Positions 6,707-8,790 of a stretch of DNA of 8,790 nt are shown here, in pieces. The notes beneath the pieces were generated by a model that saw only the letters and a program-made list of their open reading frames with translations, was not told where the DNA came from and did no database searches. This DNA is from Coneutiohabitans thermophilus (GTDB taxonomy: Bacteria > Zhuqueibacterota > Zhuqueibacteria > Zhuqueibacterales > Zhuqueibacteraceae). The first letter of the stretch is position 1. The number at the start of each line of letters is the position of its first letter. The DNA is taken from the NCBI GenBank assembly GCA_034505235.1, contig JAPDQY010000191.1, positions 1-8,790 on the forward strand, written 5' to 3'. The position numbers were made by a program, and so were the translations under genes.

Positions 6707-7111
6707 TCAATGATAGGGTGGGAAAACCCTCGGCAGCTCCGCTTCCTTCACGGAATCCGAGTCCAACACCCGCCGCGCTTCTTCGTTGGTCAACACCCAG
6801 ATGGCATAGATGCCGAGCGCGGTGCCGAGCGGAATAATCACCAGGCAGAGAAAGCCGGTCACCAGCGCCAGGATTCGCGCCCAGGCACGTGGTTTCAGCA
6901 GGGCGAAGCCGGCCACCAGCGCGGGCAGCGCAATGATGACAAACATGAAGGAGATCACGCCGGTGAAGCCGCTGGTGCTGGAAAGTATGCTGATCTTTCC
7001 CACCACCGGCATATGGCCGGCGAGCGCCTGCCACTTGATCCATGCCACCACCAGCCCGAACAAGCCGAACAGCAGATAGAGCCCACCGAGCGTCCTGACG
7101 TGATTTTTCAT
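6707..7111 (-). CDS. Small membrane protein, uncharacterised
   Basis: 134 aa. Hydrophobic segments lie at about 7-25 ('TLGGLYLLFGLFGLVVAW'), 48-72 and 77-104. The ending 'LGIYAIWVLTNEEARRVLDSD' resembles the C-termini of many small unnamed bacterial membrane proteins in which the last helix ends in 'GIYALWVL' plus a charged tail. The second and third helices are joined by the basic turn 'LKPRAWAR', suggesting a cytoplasmic loop. The start ATG at 7111 has GAGGG about 8 bases upstream. It begins 15 bases after the FmdB-type gene and is almost certainly co-transcribed with it. The function is unknown. Confidence 0.8.
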   Translation of the reverse strand: MKNHVRTLGGLYLLFGLFGLVVAWIKWQALAGHMPVVGKISILSSTSGFTGVISFMFVIIALPALVAGFALLKPRAWARILALVTGFLCLVIIPLGTALGIYAIWVLTNEEARRVLDSDSVKEAELPRVFPPYH

Positions 7112-7126
7112 AAGAGCACCCTCGTT

Positions 7127-7291
7127 TCAAGTCTTGCTGGAGGTTTTGGCGAAAAAGCTCGAGAGCATTTGCTCGACCTTTTTGCTTTTGCATTTCGGGC
7201 ATTCCGGCTTTTTCTTGTCGTGCTCCTCCAGCCGCAGCACCTCGATGAATTGATGGCCACAGTCCTGGCAGCGGTATTCATAGGTCGGCAT
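7127..7291 (-). CDS. FmdB-family zinc-ribbon protein
   Basis: 54 aa. It begins with the family signature 'MPTYEYRCQDCGHQFIEV'. Four cysteines in two CxxC pairs (C8/C11 and C31/C34) would bind one zinc. A basic C-terminus follows ('KSKKVEQMLSSFFAKTSSKT'). This is the FmdB/CxxC_CXXC_SSSS type of putative regulatory protein; its molecular role is not established. ATG 7291 was chosen over an upstream in-frame ATG at 7324 because of the strong Shine-Dalgarno and because the family starts with MPxYEY. Length is a little short of the usual 60-110 aa, but the zinc ribbon is complete. It is followed closely by the membrane protein gene at 6707-7111. Confidence 0.92.
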   Translation of the reverse strand: MPTYEYRCQDCGHQFIEVLRLEEHDKKKPECPKCKSKKVEQMLSSFFAKTSSKT

Positions 7292-7299
7292 GACAGCCA

Positions 7300-7307
7300 C
7301 CTCCTTT
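7300..7307 (-). promoter_or_regulatory. Strong ribosome binding site of the FmdB-type gene
   Basis: AAAGGAGG, a near-perfect anti-16S complement, lies 8 bases upstream of ATG 7291. It fixes the start there rather than at the earlier in-frame ATG. Confidence 0.8.
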
Positions 7308-7327
7308 CCATGGGTAGAGAACATGAT

Positions 7328-7376
7328 CCGGGATTACCCGGGGAATGGTGATTGGCCGCCGCCCGACCATGGGCGG
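7328..7376 (-). other. Two short GC hairpins between the deacylase and FmdB-type genes
   Basis: CCGGG-ATTA-CCCGG (7328-7341) and CCGCCC-GACCAT-GGGCGG (7359-7376) are perfect short inverted repeats in the 91-base gap. The second lies 6 bases after the deacylase stop. Neither is followed by a T-run, so they may slow decay of the upstream message or mark a Rho-type end. They may also be chance in GC-rich DNA. Confidence 0.3.
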
Positions 7377-7382
7377 ATGGGA

Positions 7383-7853
7383 TCAGTGGGCGACGGTAAA
7401 ATCCAGCACCCGGGGATGCACCAGTTTGTCATAATCCTGATAGAGCAGCCGCATGACCTCCTCGTGTGTGCCGGCGTTGAAGGTGATCATGTGATCCTGC
7501 GTGAGTTTATGGCTGACATAAACCGGCAAATCATAGAAGTTGCCAAAGGGTGGCATGGCGCCCGGCTCGCAATCCTCGCAGACATGCGCCACTTCACTTT
7601 CCGTGGCGATGCGGACCTCGCCGGCCTTGAGCGCCTGGCGCACCTTCTCCAGATCGATGTGATCATTGGCGGACAAAACGAACATGCAGTATTTGTGGTC
7701 GACGGCCACGATGACGGTTTTGGCGAACAGACGGCCGGGCGTGTGCGTGTGGGCGGCGGTTTCCTGCGCGGTAAAATCCCGGCGGTGGTGAATAATTTCA
7801 TAAGGAATGCGCTGCGCATCGAGATGCGCTTTCAAGGTTTGCAACGTCGGCAT
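7383..7853 (-). CDS. YbaK/ProX-type aminoacyl-tRNA deacylase
   Basis: 156 aa, the usual length for a free-standing YbaK/EbsC-domain (INS superfamily) protein. These cytosolic enzymes hydrolyse mischarged aminoacyl-tRNA, for example Ala- or Cys-tRNA(Pro), and so guard translation fidelity. Visible family features are 'IPYEIIHH' (16-23), 'TAQETAAHTHTPGRLFAKTVIV' (28-49) with Lys45 at the place of the functionally important lysine, and 'LSANDHIDLEKVRQAL' (60-75). The glycine-proline loop 'CEPGAMPPFG' (95-104) follows. The divergent 'HVCEDC' before that loop adds two cysteines. Which mischarged tRNA it edits cannot be read from the sequence. AAAGGAG lies 7 bases before the ATG. The gene sits between the CBS protein and the FmdB-type gene. 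Confidence 0.9.
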   Translation of the reverse strand: MPTLQTLKAHLDAQRIPYEIIHHRRDFTAQETAAHTHTPGRLFAKTVIVAVDHKYCMFVLSANDHIDLEKVRQALKAGEVRIATESEVAHVCEDCEPGAMPPFGNFYDLPVYVSHKLTQDHMITFNAGTHEEVMRLLYQDYDKLVHPRVLDFTVAH

Positions 7854-8031
7854 GGCGATGCTCCTTTCTGAGTGTTGGGCTTCCGCAAAAATTTATTCCG
7901 GCGCCGCAGGCGGTGCGGGGTTCCGGAGCCTCGGACGATCTTCAGAAAGCGACCCCGCCACAACCTGCAGCGTGCCATTTGTCAACTGCCACCAGCCGCA
8001 TGCTTCCTGCGCCCGCCTCCCGCTGGCAGGG

Positions 8032-8472
8032 TCAATCCCCTCCCGGGGCATCCGCGCCGAGATAGGCGTTCAGGCCCTCCAGCTCGTGGGAGAGATGCTC
8101 GACGATGTGCCGCATGAGATGGCGAACCGAGAGCATGCCCTGCAGTTTGCCGAGATGATCAGTAATGGGCAGGTGGCGAAGATTCCTCTCCGTCATGAAT
8201 TCGAAGGCATCGCTGGCTTCCATTTCCTGGGGCGCCACCACCGGGTCACGGGTCATTACTTTTTCCACGTGCGTCTCATGCGGATCACGGCCCGGTCGCA
8301 CCACGCGCTGCATGAGATCGCGTTCAGTGAAAATACCCACCGGCCGGCCGGCTTGATCCACGACCGCCACCGCGCCGACGCCAACATCACACATCTTCTC
8401 CACGGCGGTTTGCACGGTGTCCGCGGGCGACACCACTACCGGCGGCACACGCGCGATGCGCAAGAGTTTCAT
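8032..8472 (-). CDS. Two-CBS-domain protein
   Basis: 146 aa, essentially a single Bateman module. CBS 1 spans about residues 9-62 ('VVSPADTVQTAVEKMCDVGVGAVAVVDQAGRPVGIFTERDL'). CBS 2 spans about 73-130 ('DPVVAPQEMEASDAFEFM', 'LRHLPITDHLGKLQGMLSVRHL'). The 'GIFTERDLMQRV' stretch has the Thr/Asp pattern common at adenine-nucleotide sites in such domains. Stand-alone proteins of this kind usually sense AMP/ATP or related ligands and regulate a partner, and no partner is evident here. AAAGGAAAG precedes the ATG. It starts 49 bases after the T9SS-type gene and is followed by the deacylase after 178 bases, in which I see no gene. Confidence 0.92.
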   Translation of the reverse strand: MKLLRIARVPPVVVSPADTVQTAVEKMCDVGVGAVAVVDQAGRPVGIFTERDLMQRVVRPGRDPHETHVEKVMTRDPVVAPQEMEASDAFEFMTERNLRHLPITDHLGKLQGMLSVRHLMRHIVEHLSHELEGLNAYLGADAPGGD

Positions 8473-8521
8473 AGGCTTTCCTTTCGTTGTTTGAATGCGA
8501 GACGGTGCAAGTCAACAGGTC

Positions 8522-8790
8522 TCAATGCAACAGGTTCATCTTCCTCGTTGCCACGAACTCCCCGGCGCGCAGGTGGCAGAAATAGACTCCGCTGGGATGC
8601 CCGCCGCTTCTCCAGTTCACTTGATAACGGCCGGCCGGCTGCCAGCCTTCCACCAAGCGGGCGACTTCCTGGCCGAGCATATTCAATATCACCAACTGCA
8701 CCAGCGCTGCCTCGGGCAGATCATATTGAATCGTGCTGGCGGGATTGAATGGATTCGGATAGCTCGGATGCAGGACAAATGCCGGCGGCA
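8522..8790 (-). CDS. C-terminal end of a secreted/surface protein with T9SS type A / FlgD-like sorting domain (5' end outside window)
   Basis: Only the last 88 residues are in the window; the start lies beyond 8790, so no start codon is visible. The frame reads 'AFVLHPSYPNPFNPASTIQY', then 'VILNMLGQEVARLV', then 'SGVYFCHLRAGEFVATRKM', and ends 'NLLH' at TGA (8522-8524). This is a complete, canonical C-terminal domain of the type that sends proteins through type IX secretion in FCB-group bacteria. The catalytic or binding part is not visible, so the role is unknown. It also serves as the in-window reference showing that the propeller gene's TGA replaces a conserved Gly. Confidence 0.9.
   Translation of the reverse strand, partial: PPAFVLHPSYPNPFNPASTIQYDLPEAALVQLVILNMLGQEVARLVEGWQPAGRYQVNWRSGGHPSGVYFCHLRAGEFVATRKMNLLH

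Noticed and set aside
6183..7202. Minus-strand open frame of 339 codons
   Set aside because: It overlaps three better-supported genes (two membrane proteins and the FmdB-type gene) in another frame. Its Arg/His/Pro-rich translation looks non-coding.
7957..7985. TTGACA (minus strand, 7980-7985) as a promoter for the deacylase gene
   Set aside because: The -35 match is perfect, but no acceptable -10 is found 16-18 bases downstream in this GC-rich stretch.

Overview
The window appears to come from a moderately GC-rich Gram-negative bacterium, most likely of the FCB/KSB1-Calditrichota-Ignavibacteria type. The evidence is a TonB-dependent receptor with an N-terminal carboxypeptidase-regulatory-like domain, and two proteins with the C-terminal 'YPNPFNPA' FlgD-like / type IX secretion (T9SS type A) sorting domain. 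No rRNA or other taxonomic marker is present, so the assignment is an inference. All supported genes lie on the minus strand and read right to left, and those with a sure start mostly have an AAAGGAG-like Shine-Dalgarno. Stops are TGA or TAA in the standard code.

Right part (8790 down to 6131): the 3' end of a surface or secreted protein with a T9SS/FlgD-type sorting domain (8522-8790) is followed by a run of small genes. These are a two-CBS-domain protein (8032-8472), a YbaK/ProX-type aminoacyl-tRNA deacylase (7383-7853), an FmdB-type zinc ribbon (7127-7291) and two small uncharacterised membrane proteins (6707-7111 and 6131-6544).

Left part (about 5975 down to 485): a vitamin B12 acquisition unit. 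A sigma70-like promoter (5946-5973) precedes a complete cobalamin riboswitch (5764-5933), which precedes an intrinsic terminator (5626-5664). Next come a BtuB-like TonB-dependent receptor (3333-5549), a signal-less BtuF-like cobalamin-binding protein (2492-3304) and a secreted seven-bladed YVTN beta-propeller (551-2389). The propeller carries a second beta-rich domain and a C-terminal sorting domain. The locus resembles Bacteroides B12 loci, where the outer-membrane transporter BtuB works with the surface beta-propeller BtuG. Here the propeller would be a T9SS-type counterpart rather than a lipoprotein.

The most notable anomaly is in the propeller gene. Its reading frame meets a TGA exactly where the sorting domain's nearly invariant Gly (SG-I/V-Y) should be. 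The same frame then continues for 21 codons that spell the rest of the domain and end at TAG (485-487). This looks like a single GGA-to-TGA change. The leftmost 484 bases hold no gene I can support, but contain a perfect inverted repeat with 17-base arms (313-349).
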